Assembly (NCBI RefSeq): GCF_018687715.1
Contig: NC_056767.1
Location: 3,162,001-3,226,000 of the forward strand
Direction of reading: 5' to 3'
Origin: Carya illinoinensis
Taxonomy: Eukaryota; Streptophyta; Magnoliopsida; Fagales; Juglandaceae
Length of the DNA: 64,000 nucleotides
The notes beneath the pieces were generated by a model. It was not told the origin of the DNA. It saw nothing but the letters and a program-made list of their open reading frames with translations, and did not search any database. The position numbers and the translations under genes were made by a program. Shown here piece after piece: positions 11,704 through 24,482 of this stretch (its first letter is position 1; each line of letters begins with the position of its first letter).

Positions 11704-11727
<24 letters not shown>
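11704..11727. repeat. (TG)n(TA)n microsatellite, unit 2
   Basis: A GT run passes into a TA run at the position equivalent to the unit 1 microsatellite. The unit 3 counterpart (15050-15080) is degenerate. Confidence 0.75.
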
Positions 11728-14411
11728 TTAATATCACGTGGGGATACTGTAATTATAATGAAGACAAAAGATATATAGTTGATAATGTCTGGAAGCCCCC
11801 GTTTTTGCAATTTATGTGTGTGGGCAGCTAGCTGGGATCACAGTACTTATAAACAACTTGTGCACAAGTATCAAATTTGCCAGTTTGGTTGGATATACCA
11901 TATATTTAGCAAGATAAAAAAAAAAAAGTGTGACATGTGATGTGTAAAAGATGATGAGTAGAATTTTTTAAGTTAAAATATTATTAGAATATAATTTTTA
12001 ATATGTTTTTATTTAAAAAATTTAATTTATTTTTTATATTTTGTTTGAAAGTTTAGAAACATTATAATAATTAGATGAAAAATTAAATATTTTAAATTAA
12101 AAAGTGTTTGTCTTTGAGTATATTTGAAAAAAAAATTATAAAAAATTTAAAATGAAATGAGATGAGATGTTATATATTTTCTAAACAAGTCTTAATACTA
12201 TATAAAAGTCGTAGATATACCAATCTCGCACATATTTTTATTAATAATTTTTAAAATGGCCGATAAAATTGAAAATTAAAAATAAAAATGATAAAAATAT
12301 AAAATTAGAAGAATTGTGTGAGTGTGCCGGATGGATAAGTGGATGGATGAGTGGACTGTGCGGACCTGGGAGAATCTTTGTGAAGTCATGGCAACTAAGT
12401 TCTCGGGTTGACAACTGTGTGTCGGCCGCAATTGTTACTGCAGCGCCTTTTCGGTATTCTCGCATACGTGTTTCGCTGATGTATTAATGGTGAAGTCAGC
12501 CTTCACACGCCACACGACTCAACCATGAAAACCCCAAAGGAATTACTTTATCTGTACGTTATTCTTACAAACAGTTAACTTTATTGCTTATCAGTTGGTT
12601 TTCTTTGATTAAAATAGCGATGCTAGTGTAGGATCATCATCTATTTGCGTAAGATTAAAAAAGGTAGGACGTTGAACGTGGCACGTAAACATGCATATAG
12701 GGTGGGGCTGATCTACCATTACCACTGGGTTTACTGTATAGTATAATTTTTAATTTTTTTTTTTTACAATTTTTTAATATTTTCTTAATTATTAAATAAA
12801 AAAATACACCAATACACTTAAAATCCCTTTCTTAATCATTAAGTATACAAAAAAAATTATTTTTTTTCCAAGCGATATACTTGAACGGTACCACCCGGGC
12901 AACAAAATAGCTTTTTCCCATGCGGGCATATATATTACCTGATATTGATAGCCATGAGTACGATATCATAATAGGGAATATTAGTATAATAATATTATAC
13001 ATAATTATAAAATGTATGAGTGATGTACAGTTACTTAAAAAAATAAAATTTATTATTAAAAAATTAATTTCTTTTAACATAAATATCGTATGTATTTACT
13101 TTTGTCAAAATAAAAATAATTATATAATACTTACACATTCACTACTACAACTATTATTCTTAGTATCAATATATGTATTCAATATAAAAATTTGATGTAA
13201 ATAGCTAATGTTAGAGCATTGTTAATAGATTATACATATGTAAAGAATAATTTTGATGAATTTAGATTTTGACTATTCCATTTACTTAAATCTTCATATT
13301 AGAATAATTATTTTTTTATTATATAATAATAAAATAATATAAGTTGAATTTGAATTTCGTTATTCACATCAAATCTCTACATTGAATTATCTATTTATTT
13401 ATTATATAGTAATGAGTAATTAATAATTTAAAAAATATTTAACTTTTTTAATTATTATTTTATTATATTTTACTATTTAATTTTAAAAAAACTGATAGAA
13501 GTTTGTAAATATAGGTAGAGAGAAGAAAGAGAGAGTGTTATAACAAAATAATAAAATAAGTATTTGATATATGTAAAGTATCTATCAAATTTGATTTTAG
13601 TTTTGAATTTACTGTAATTAAAAGATACTGTAGCAAATTGGGATAATCTAATGTGATATTTTTTTTTATGTCCTATTATACATTTGAAGATGTTTTTTGA
13701 CGTTTGACTATTCCATGAACAAAGCTTTTAGAAGGCCATGTCTGGTGGCCAATCTCTGGACTCGAATGAATCTCGGCCACGTACTTAGAAAATTGGGCCA
13801 GTTTATGCATTTCTAATTCTCTAGCCCGTTTCCAGTGATCTTTTTAATTGTTGCTACATCAAATGTTACAATTATTTTTGTGGGACGTCTCCGATTTCTT
13901 GACCTCGTAAAAAATAATATGTTGTTGTATGTTGATTTAGTGTTTATTTTTTTTAATAATAGGTGAAAGATTTCGAATCCAAGTTTTTCATTTAGAGAAT
14001 TGGAAAATATCCCATCAAGCCATCAGACTCTTAACGATTTAGTATTAATTTTGAATACGAGGTTTCAAGTTTCGTAATAACGTGAGAATATATATCACTT
14101 AATATTCTCATAATATTACCCTTGGATGCTTTAAAGCATAATAATGATCTACAATTAGGAATTAGTTATATTCCCTTTATTTCATAAGCATCAGTGCGTA
14201 ATTAGTCAGCTATCAACGTATAGGACACTCTCTGAAAAACACAAACTTTAGCTGATAAAAAAAAAAGAAAAGAAGGAGCGCCAAACTTTATTTCCAGGTA
14301 TTTCTGTCTACCTCTTTCTGGTATTTATGCGAAAGTAGCAGCAGCAGGAGGAGGAGGTACTGATCAAGGACAATTACGAGATTACAAGCACAGCTATGTC
14401 TTTTTGTGAGA

Positions 14412-14714
14412 TTATAGCCTTGATGTTTTTGAAGTAGTTTGTGGCGCCCTTGTGCACTTTGGGACAGCAGACGAAGAGGCAAGTCGCTGGAGAAAATGGA
14501 CAATCTGAGTAGCCATTATTGCCTTTACTAACCTCCGTCTGGCTGGTATGACGCTTCCTTCTTTAGGCACTAACCTCCGTCTGGCTGGCTTGACGCTTCC
14601 TTCTTTAGGCTTGACGCTTTCTTCTTTAGGCTTGAAAGGTGTCAACTTCTTTAATCTGTCCTCCGGTTGATCTTCTTCTGTCACGACCCCTTTCCCAGCA
14701 TCTTGGTTCTTCAT
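14412..14714 (-). CDS. Small basic protein, tandem copy 3 with internal motif duplication (100 aa)
   Basis: A 100-residue frame starting MKNQDAGKGVVTEE. It is nearly identical to the copy at 11119 at both ends, but the core motif is expanded. EGSVKPARRRLVP is followed directly by KEGSVIPARRRLVK, and a further partial KPKEESVKPKEGSVK run precedes them. The DNA shows the cause: the stretch ACTAACCTCCGTCTGGCTGG (with its CTTCCTTCTTTAGGC continuation) is repeated at 14527 and 14569. The duplication keeps the frame. The hydrophobic stretch (IMATQIVHFLQRL) and SKTSRL tail are unchanged. Function unknown. An intact frame despite the expansion suggests the gene tolerates or uses extra basic motif copies. 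Confidence 0.65.
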   Translation of the reverse strand: MKNQDAGKGVVTEEDQPEDRLKKLTPFKPKEESVKPKEGSVKPARRRLVPKEGSVIPARRRLVKAIMATQIVHFLQRLASSSAVPKCTRAPQTTSKTSRL

Positions 14715-14781
14715 TACTCTCTCTCTCTCTAGCTGGAAATGTGAGATGCTGATGCGGGGCTACTCTGGAGAAGAGGGGTGC

Positions 14782-14788
14782 TTAAATA
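14782..14788 (-). promoter_or_regulatory. TATA box of small gene 3
   Basis: TATTTAA on the minus strand, about 68 bases upstream of the ATG, in the same context as copies 1 and 2. Confidence 0.6.
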
Positions 14789-15257
14789 GTAGTAGGAATG
14801 AGCTCGGGGGAAAAAATTACTAGTTAGATAGTCTCAATCAGAAAAAAATGAAGAGATGGAATATATTCAGGATGGTGTGTATGGGACCAACACGAACAGA
14901 TTCTTTAATATTAATATAAACAAACTTTAGAGATGTTCTTTATTTTACCAAAAGGAATCATGAACTTCTTCTATTTCTGGGTTCATTTTTTTCATTTGCT
15001 CATCAGCCACCGTCCACAAGTAATCTCACTTATATATCCATGCATGATACATTTATGTATTTATATATAACACACATATATTTAATATCACGTGGGGATA
15101 CTGTAATTATATTATTATAATCAGGACAAAAGAGATATATATAGTTGATAATGTCTAGAAGATCCCATTTCTGCAATTTATATGTGTGGGCAGCTAGCTG
15201 GGATCACAGTACTTACAAACAACTTGTGCACAAGTATCAAATTTGCCAGTTTGGTTG

Positions 15258-15285
15258 CACTACAACAATTTGAGGTTTTTGCCAC
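15258..15285. repeat. CACTA left terminal inverted repeat
   Basis: CACTACAACAATTTGAGGTT and following bases. The first 11 bases match the right end perfectly, then about 28 bases match imperfectly. Confidence 0.9.
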
Positions 15286-18200
15286 CAATTCTTTCTCCAT
15301 GACACAAGAGGGTGGCAAACATCCACTAATTCTCTCCAAAACTAGTCGTGGAAAGGAAACATACTTTTTACCATGAGTTTAGTTCGGTGAGAATAATTTA
15401 GTGGGAAAAGGAATTTTTATCACTAACAAATATATTTTTTGCCACCACTGGAATTAGTAGGAAAAAAAGTGAAAATAAAAACTTGGTCCTCATGGGTTAT
15501 ATCCTTTAACGTAGAATTTTTTTCTTTTGCCATGATAAGGACTTAATCGCAAAAGGTTATGAGGTCTCACATTATTGTATCCGTCGGTAGTTGTTTATTT
15601 GCCACGATGATGTATGCTTTTTGCGACGACTGAAAGTGGCCGGTATTGATAGAAAAATAATAGAAACGAGGCATAATCCCCGCGTTACCCCGCGAGACCC
15701 ATCTTCCCTTTCCCCTTTCTTTGTTTTCCCCGTACGCCCTTACCTTTCTTCCCCAACCATCCCCCTATGCCCTACCTCGCGATAATCACCATGGCCCTCT
15801 CCCTATAGACGGCGGCGAATTCGCAGGGAGCATAGGATCCGCCCCACCAACGCAACCTCACCGATTGGTGCCTATTAATTGTGATGATGCCCTAGACTCC
15901 AGAACCCTCTCTTCAGCCGGAAATCAGTGGGTGTGTCCCCTCTCTCTCTCAATTGATATACACAGTAAGCCTCTCTCTCTTCTCCCTCCGTGTTCTCTAT
16001 CTATCGGTTGTATGATTGTGTACCATTATAGAAACTTTTGTATGATTGTATACGATTTGAGGGAAAATATTATGATATGGTTGTCACAACAGATTTGAGT
16101 GGTAATTGCTTGACTGAATCTAGATTTCTGGAGTTATATTATCTGCATATGCCCGCTATTTAGACAGGAAAAAAAGCTGAAGGATAACAATCAGATTTTG
16201 GTTGTTTTTTAGTTTTAACGAAATGGTAGACCAGCCCTCTGTTCTGAAAATACCCCTGTATTAGATTTAGCATTTAGATTTATAATAAATGAAATTAGTT
16301 GCTTAAAATGCCATTAATTCAGCACTCTAATTAGTTTGTATGGAATTTGTAAACTGTATTGCACAAATGATAACCCATCATCATTTTCTCCTTCAATGAA
16401 TAATCGAAAGTTTTTACGTTTTTTTGGACATTCTTTGTAATGAAAAAGCATACGAACAGAGAACATGATTGTTGTGGAGAATATTATTAGGTAAGATGTT
16501 GACGTTTCGTGAGCAGCCCCAAACTTTTATATTTCCCTTGAGATCTTTATTGCTCTTGTTTGGTTATTATACACAATCTCCTTGGGTAAATTTTTTGGCA
16601 ATAAGTACTTATGGTCTGAAAACATAAAGGTTTGTTAGGGTGTCACATACTTACTTGTGATTGTATCTAACCAGCTGGCTCATGATAAGCTAGTACTATT
16701 TGGTTCTTCGCACACTTATTGTCTGAATCCACACATGATTTTTTTGTCTATCAGACATGCATGCATACATGCCCAGCTACTCATAATAGCTTAGTGTACG
16801 TGGGAATGCAAATTATAGGTATTCTGGCTAGGGGCCTATATTGTGTATGGTTGCATCATACCCTTAACAGAAATGTTGTCCATGCTGTTATAATGGTAAT
16901 TAGGGTTGTCCAGACTCGTGGTTAAATTTCCTTTAACCCATACTCTATTGATTGGAAGGTGGAATTGTTTTTTAGTGTTTGTTCTCATGATGTAGTAAAG
17001 CTGAAATCAGTTCAAATGATATCCCAACTAGTATTCCCAATGCACCAGATTGTTGTCATGAAGGTCCACTGCTAATGGTCAATTTTCACTTTACCATTAT
17101 TATGGTTGGCTTCTTTAACTCCTAAATTCTATGAATCATTAGCTGAGATCTTAGAATTTAGGAGATGGGCAATCTTCCAAGGCTGGTTCTTTGGAGCAAA
17201 GATAGCCCTTATTGTAAGTAGCTCAATGTGCCGTAATTCACATTGAGCTGATGTGCTTTGCTTTTCTAGACTCACATCTCCACTATAATCACAATTATAG
17301 TGGGATTTGCTCCAATGATCCACTTTAACATCTTGTAGTGGGGTTTGCTTTAAATGGTATTTTCATGTTTTTCTCAACTTGGTATGAGACAATTTTTCTG
17401 ATACTAGCAGTCCCGCACAAGTTCTGATTATTGTTGGTCACTATAATTGGTTAGCTTAATAGTGCAGGGTTGATTCGTGTTTAGGTGAAACAACAAATGG
17501 ATTCTTTTGTATGTTGGTATGTTAAGTCAGCTAAGAATATATATTCTAATGGGGCTGCTCATACACTAAGGTATGAACTCTTCAATAAGGGATTAGTAAA
17601 GCATGTGGTTGATATGGAAGATTACCCTTCTTGTTTTCATTCCTTCATTCTGCTACCGACTTCTCAACCCTGTATTGGAAGGTACTCCCTTTATGAAAAT
17701 TTACATTAACCATACTTTCATACACAACTTTCTTCTTCAAAAGGTTAGGGTTATTAGGACTGGCCCAGATTAACATAGCTCTTATAATAGAATAAGAGCT
17801 TTTTCTCCCCTCATATCTCATGTATGTGGGGAGATTCATTACTCTACATAACCCCTAATACATGTTTAGCATGGTTGCATTAACGTGCTGGATCATTTCT
17901 GCATTACCCTAAACCATTTTGATTTTTACACTCTATGCTTAGCATAATTTGAACCTGCTACCTAATCTATAATTGGGGAATGGTAATCCAACCAATTCAC
18001 ACACACACATAAACCCACTCCTCTACCTATATAGTTAATTATATACGGAAAAACAGAGGGCAAAAACATTGGTCTCGGTTTCACCCCTTTAGGTTGATTC
18101 CCCCCAAGGTCAACGGGCTATCCACACTAGATATCCTCTCCTTTTTAGTGTCTCATGTCATGTCCTAATATAGTAATGTTGGTTATCTTGATCAAGTCTG

Positions 18201-19528
18201 ATCTTCTTGGGTCTATTATCCCCACCTGACCAATACATGAATTCAGATTTTCCTGTCAAATTTATGCAGAGGCTGTGTGTCACAAACAATTTAATTCAGA
18301 TTTCTGATTCTCTTGACTTCAAATGATTTTAATTCTCAACATAGACGTAAGGATGTAAATGTAGTGTGTTTAAATTTCAATACCAATGATTTTGCCGGAC
18401 GGTGAATTCAATCCCTTATTTCACCGTTTATTGTGTGGTTCATCACTCATATTGATATTCACTCTGCGGATAAACTGGTTAATCTTTAATGGATTCATGA
18501 TTGGTGCGGGCCATTTTCAGTTTCTCTATCCTATCCTGTTTTTATACATCACCCGAAGCCGAAGGAATTAGTTTTTTTTTCGTATTTATTTTTTCGTTTT
18601 TTTTTCCCACATACTGAATTTTACCCTTGAGTTATACATCATCTTATTAATTCATGCGACTATATTGTTTTGTAATATTATGACTTTGTAACATTTCTTA
18701 TTCATCATATACTATTTTCCCATATGTAAACCTTCCATATGTAAACCTTCCAGTATGTAAAACTTTCACAATGATCCCAACAACTATATCCGGGGAAAAA
18801 AAACTGCAGCACAGATAATCCATATACATGTTCAGCTACAAAAATATATTTGCCGTTATCCATATGTAAACCTCCCATATGGATCCACCTAGTTTGCGTC
18901 TAATCACCTTAAATTTAATTTAAGGTGTAACCAAAATCATTACTAAGTTAGAGGGCAGGACACTCCAATTCTGATGCTAGCTTCTAATCCTTTGGGAAAG
19001 ATACCCAACTCAGATTAACAGCATGTGGACTACACATTGGTTAACCATATGCATTTGGTCCCAAGCATATAGTTAATCTGTTTGGATTTTTTAAATAACT
19101 ATCTCTGTATCTGCAACCTCGCCCTAAACAACAATCTTGTGGGACCAGCTTGTAATTGGCATGATCATTACATTGTCAATCTCTTCATGATGGCCACACA
19201 CCACACTAATGTGCAGCTATTAACCGCCTTCTGACTTAAATGGATCAGGATGCCGCATGTTCCCATTAATTAACTACACGCAACAACCATAGGCATGCCA
19301 ATATACTTTCATGTATGTGATCTTTGACCTTATACATCACAGTATTGGATGATTTTGAGGTTTAATTGTTGGATATTTAGTTTGAAGTCCCCAAGGTGAA
19401 AATACTTGTAGGTCTCCAAGATTTTTAACAGCTATTGACAGTTTCATAGCTATAAATCATTCTGAAATACTCTGTAATCTACCAATATCCTAATATGTTG
19501 TTTGCTTCCATTTGGTCAGCTTCATACT
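15286..19528 (+). other. CACTA 5' region: subterminal repeats, leader and probable 5' intron
   Basis: 15286-15660 carries repeated TTTGCCACCA, GTGGCAAA and TTTGCCACGA words in both orientations, the usual binding array for the TNPA-type protein. 15680-16000 is GC-richer and CT-rich (CCTCTCTCTCTC) like a transcribed leader, and has a GTAAGC donor-like site at about 15965. An acceptor-like TTTGGTCAG lies just upstream of the transposase ATG, so a long leader intron is possible. No coding exon is supported between. The CAT ATG TAA ACC-type repeats at 18721-18876 are listed separately. Confidence 0.5.
18721..18876. repeat. Short repeats upstream of the CACTA transposase
   Basis: CATATGTAAACCTTC occurs twice back to back (18721-18735, 18736-18750), followed by a diverged copy (GTATGTAAAACTTTC from 18753) and another copy at 18861 (CATATGTAAACCTCC). 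They lie about 0.7-0.8 kb before the transposase start. Confidence 0.6.
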
Positions 19529-20787
19529 ATGGATAAGTCTTGGATGCATATCAATGATAGATTGCATTCCAGTGACTATGCTGAAGGGGTTAGACAATTC
19601 GTCGCTATGGCCATTTCCCACACTGCTAATACTGATCAGATTAGGTGTCCATGTAGAAGATGTCGGAATAGAGCTTTCCACTCCATTCGTACAGTTGAAG
19701 ATCATTTGTTCTTTAGAGGGATTGATCCAACTTATACTCCATGGATATTCCATGGAGAAGATGATCCATTCCGGAATTCAACTTTTTCGGACGAAGAAGA
19801 AGATGATCCATTGGCTCATAGTGATTATATTGATGATCTCGATGAGCTTTTAGATGACATCCATCATGGGTCGTATATGGATCATCATATCAGAGCTGAC
19901 GGTGAATCTTATGGTGGCGATCAGCCCTCCACCTCTACTCCTCCTGTGAACTCTAATTTCGAGGACTTGGTAGCTGATGCACGACGTCCACTTTATCCTT
20001 CATGTACTAAGTTCTCAAAGCTATCATTCATCGTTAAGCTGCTTCACATCAAGAGCATAGGTGGGTGGACCGTGAAGTCTTTTGATATGGTCCTAAAGCT
20101 CTTGCAAGAGGCATTTCCTGATGCTCTATTCCCTGATTCATATAATGATGCCCGTCGCTTGGAGCGGGGATTGGGATTTAGTTACGAAAAGATTCATGTC
20201 TGCCCAAATGATTGTACCTTGTTTTGGAAGGAAAATGCATCGTACAATGATTGCCCTAAATGTGGAGCATCTAGGTGGGAGCAGAGCACAATTCAGGGCC
20301 GAAGGATACCACAAAAAGTACTCCGACATTTTCCCCTTAAGCCGCGCTTGCAGAGGCTATATATGTCAAAGAAGACAGCCCAAGACATGAGATGGCATGT
20401 AGATGGGCATGTTGACGATCCGACGTGCATGCGACACCCATCAGATTCGAAGGCTTGGAAGGACTTTGATAAGAAACATATGCCATTTTCCACAGATCCT
20501 CGCAATGTTAGACTTGGTTTGGCCAGTGATGGGTTTAACCCATTCAACAACATGAGTAGACCGTATAGCATTTGGCCAGTACTGCTTGTGCCGTACAACT
20601 TGCCCCCCTGGCTATGCATGAAAGAACCATACACTATGCTCTCGTTGCTAATACCTGGCCCTAAGTCACCAGGTAATGATATTGATGTCTTTCTGCGTCC
20701 TCTACTCGATGAGTTGAAGGAGTTATGGGAAGAGGGTATTCGTACGTATGATGCATACAGCAAACAACACTTTATGTTGCATGCAGC

Positions 20788-20792
20788 GCTAC
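20788..20792. repeat. Target-site duplication of the Athila-like element (left)
   Basis: GCTAC, repeated at 34201-34205 immediately after the other LTR. Confidence 0.95.
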
Positions 20793-23489
20793 TGACTCGT
20801 CTCGAGAATGTGCTTCCAAGTGCAGAAGTGTCAAGTTGTATCAAGGATAAGTCCAGGATCGTATTCCACAGGGACAATGGGTTATCAAAGCATTTATGAG
20901 ATTTTTTTGGTTTTTGGGTAACATGGTGTCGATTATAAGAGGTGAAAATAAAAAGAAATGCAAAAAGACAATCGAAACTGAAATTGGAGTTTCTGAAAAA
21001 CAAATTAACAAACACTTGGGTTGGGTTTGAGATTCTCTTTATTTCGGATTTTAGATAAATTTTCTCGATTACCAATCCAGTCAAGGCATTGATAAACGGA
21101 AGATAAAACGGTTAAGCTCAAGTTGTGCAATATTTTCCTAAGGGATTTTCTATTTTTACTAGCCGTTACACGCGTTAACAAACAAACGAGAGAAACCTTG
21201 ATAATTTCAAGCTTTTGTTGTGCCTTACGTCAACAACAAAACAAGAGCAAGAGCTTCAATCCCTTTTTTTTTTGAATCCAAACAAATCACGTCCCGTTAA
21301 AGCTTTTGTTGTGCCTTACGTCAACAACAAAACAAGAGCGAGAACCGTAATCTATTTTTAATTTAAATCCGGCTAGTAATATAGTGAAATCAACAATCAA
21401 TCACAAAATATTGCATCGATCTAGGATCTAAAATAAATTAAGTCTCATTCCACAACCCAAGTTTTAGAATTTAGCTACACATGATGTTTTTAACAAAAAT
21501 TAATCTTAACAAAGCCATATTAAAATCTGTGAGAACGTATTCAAATGAGATGAAAAATAATATTAACCGGACGAAAGATAAAGGAACAAGTATAAAAACT
21601 ACAATAAGCAACGTAAACGAAAAGGTAAAGGTAACAGAAAATAAATTCCAGCCATCTCTTAAACTCTAAACTAACAAGAACGAAAAGAAAACATAACCAA
21701 AGCTAAGAACAAAATTCTGCTGCTGCCACTTGAAAACAGAAAACAAAAAGAAAACAACTGAAAATAAACTGCCCGACTCAAGGTCTAAACGAAAACAAAA
21801 TAAGAAAACAAAGACTTCAAGCTCCTACTGCTCCTATGCCGAACGAGAATACAAAGCAACTGAAAAACAACAAAACTTAGCTAGTAGCCGAATGAGAATA
21901 AAATGAAAAAAACAACAAATTCAACTACTACTAAACTCCTACAGCTATCCCGAAGGATTCAACCAAAAGCCCTACAGCCTCCCTCCTCCGGGTTCCAGCC
22001 CTCCTTTTATAGTCATGCTTATGTGCAAGTTGCTGAGTGAATGAAGTGTGTTTGCTGTGATGCATGTGCTTGTGTTTCTTGAGTGATGATTGCTGCTGTG
22101 TTGTAAAGCTGAGTGACTTGAATTGCCGAGTGATGATTGCTGTGTTGAGTGATCTGATTTGCTGCCATGTGCTCTTCAACTCATTTGTGCCTCCGTATGA
22201 AAGCAAGGCAAGCCCCCACTCGGTCTCCACTTCATTCCACCAACCTTTGAACTATTTTTTTTTCTTTTCTTTTCTGTTTTATTTTCTTCCGTAAGCTCCC
22301 ACTCTCACTATATTCATGCATTCAGCCGAACCGACCCCACTCTCTCATCGACCCACTCTCTCAATTCTTTTTTTTTCTTTCTATTCTAATCAATCAGTCG
22401 GTGCCTTCGTCTAGCAATATATATAAATATGCACGTACAGCTGCCTCTTTAAGCACAATAAAATCCAGCTACACGGCTCAAATTCCAATTTAATTTCTTC
22501 CACGAGTTGAACGGAAAAGAAATGCTGCTGCTCGTGTCCCCTGCTGTTACGATTACCATCCATTTTCTTTAATTATGAGCCGTAATCATCAGCACATATC
22601 ACTTACTCCACTCACTCATTTCTCCCTCTCTACCACTTTCCGTATAGTGCTTCTCCCACTTGCCTCTCCACTAGCATAGCACTCCTTTTTCTATTCTATT
22701 GACTGGAAACTTGGCCCCACAGCTCACTCATTACAGCTAACACTCATTATGCTGCTCAATGTAATCAATAGCATCCTGTCGGCAGCATTTACACTTCTCC
22801 ACACACTTCTCCAACACGTAAACCAGCCGGTCAAATTCCTTCATCCATTTTTTCTTTATTTAATAACCTTTCTCTTCCACTTTGTTGAAAATTCATACAC
22901 ACCCCTCCATTTCGGTTCATGTGCATCTGTTTTTGGTTAGTCCAAATAGTTGGTCTGCTTGGTTGAATTTTCTGCTTTCTGTTTTGCATGTGTGAGCTGC
23001 ATGGTTGCTGCACATGTGATTTTTCTGCAACTGTGTTTGTATGAATGTTGTCCGAGTGAGTTTCTGCATGTTATGTTCCTGCTGCATGTGTATTGCCGAT
23101 TGCATTTGTCATTGTCTTTATTTATTCCATGGGGTCCCGCATAAGCTCAACAATTCTTTTCAACAGCCACCTTGATTCCGTAGAAATGCTTTGACTGAAA
23201 ATCCAATTTTATTCAAGCTGAAAATAAGTAAATAAAAATAACACTCAAACATAAATTAAAATAAAAAAAAATAGATTATCACAAATATGTTATATATGTG
23301 AGGAAATATTGTCCCATTAAATTATAGTTATAAAATTAAGCATAAACTCATGCTTTTAATCAATTTAAATCATAACTCGTATTTATGCTTATTAACTATT
23401 TTTCCATCTAAAACCAATAATAATGTCATGATGAATTTAAAATACATTGGTTTTAAATAGCTAAAATATGCAATATTTCAGCTCAATCA
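20793..23489 (-). repeat. 3' LTR of the Athila-like element
   Basis: 2,697 bp. On the minus strand it starts TGATTGAGC and ends CGAGACGAGTCA, so it has TG...CA ends. It is the copy downstream of pol. Inside are two 39-bp direct repeats (21210-21248, 21301-21339) and several T/C-rich and TATA-like stretches. A 99-codon minus-strand frame (21931-22230) recurs in the other LTR simply because the LTRs are the same. Confidence 0.95.
21210..21339. repeat. 39-bp direct repeats with internal hairpin in the LTR
   Basis: A 39-bp word starting AGCTTTTGTTGTGCC and ending AACAAGAGC occurs at 21210-21248 and 21301-21339. Each copy contains TTTTGTTGT and its complement ACAACAAAA separated by a short loop. 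The same pair is in the other LTR near 31921-32050. Confidence 0.8.
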
Positions 23490-23501
23490 CACCCCCCAAC
23501 T
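23490..23501 (-). promoter_or_regulatory. Polypurine tract of the Athila-like element
   Basis: On the minus strand AGTTGGGGGGTG abuts the start of the 3' LTR, the position from which plus-strand DNA synthesis is primed. Confidence 0.8.
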
Positions 23502-23929
23502 AGCATTTTGCTATTCCTTGAGCAAAATAGTGAAAATTAATTGAGATGAATATTGCATAAAGCTCGAAATTCAAACAAAAACAATCAAACATAATTCTGA
23601 ATTCTCACAAAAAATCGGTTAGTGACTACTCAACACCAGGAGTTATATCCACAAGGAAAGTCTCAGTAATTGTTCACATAGAATTGGGGCAAATGTATCA
23701 GAACTCGAATATGTGTGTGTGGCTACACCTCTGTATGTTCCTCACTAATAAACATGATTTATCATAGGATTTTTCAACCTTAAGATTAATCATTTTTGAT
23801 TCTAACTACCTCAAAGCCAAAGGGACTAGCAGTTTTCACGCCAACTCTGTTTAAAGGTTGATCATTCAACCCCCAAAGTTTTGGGTAACTGTTTCTAGCC
23901 CTTTATTTAAGAAAACTTACACGATTTTT

Positions 23930-24439
23930 CTTTCTTTTTTTTTTTTTTTTTTTTTTCGTTTTCTTTTCTTTTCGTTTCTTTTTTTTTTTTTTTTTCTTTT
24001 TTTATATAAGGCTCGGTAGTCCTGCAGTTTACTTCTCCTGTTTTAAATCAATGAACATTAATGAGGAACACTACAAGTGTAAGCATGTGCAAAATGTTCT
24101 TTCAAAAACTTGCCCTTCATTCTATATAAATTATACTAATTCTCATTTTTGTAAATGTCGCATCCCGGTGTTTCAAGTCACTCCTCAACAAAATATGATG
24201 CATCATAAGTCATGTTCTATGCTTAAGGTTGAAAATAAATCTTCACAAAATAATTCCGCTCAACTACTCCACCAAGATACTCAAATCTAACAAAAATACC
24301 AGAAGTGTGTGTTAATCGTGCACCTCACAAATTTTATTTTAATTTTTTTTTTTTTTTCTATTTTCATTTTTTTTCTTTATTTTCTTTTTTTTTTTTTTTA
24401 AAAGGAATTGAACACATTTTTTTTTTCTATTTTCATTTT

Positions 24440-24482
<43 letters not shown>

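Larger units (their letters stand above)
8420..11889. repeat. Tandem array unit 2 (contains small gene 2)
   Basis: The unit opens with GATATATCGTATATTTGG and runs collinearly with unit 3, which opens GATATACCATATATTTAGC at about 11890. Shared order: AT-rich dispersed repeat, GC-richer block with GTGTCGGCCGCAATTGTTACTGC (about 8950 and 12420), MITE-like block, GGTGGCCAATCTCTGGACTCG block (10301 and 13747), small gene, TATA box, microsatellite. Units 2 and 3 are much closer to each other than either is to unit 1. Confidence 0.75.
11890..15257. repeat. Tandem array unit 3 (contains small gene 3), ends at the CACTA element
   Basis: Collinear with unit 2 throughout, ending in CAAATTTGCCAGTTTGGTTG. 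In unit 2 the same words lead directly into the start of unit 3. Here they are cut by the CACTACAACAA end of the CACTA transposon, and the sequence on the far side of that transposon (from 45739) does not resemble the start of another unit. Confidence 0.75.

Noticed and set aside
19490..19753. Minus-strand frame across the transposase start
   Set aside because: It is antisense to the first transposase exon, which has clear family motifs on the plus strand.
20293..21084. 263-codon minus-strand frame over the CACTA/LTR boundary
   Set aside because: A chance antisense frame made of transposase complement plus LTR. Its LTR half recurs at 31382-31795 only because the LTRs are the same.
21931..22230. 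99-codon frame in the LTR, repeated at 32642-32941
   Set aside because: Its recurrence only reflects LTR duplication. No motifs, and leader/promoter function is the expected role of this DNA.
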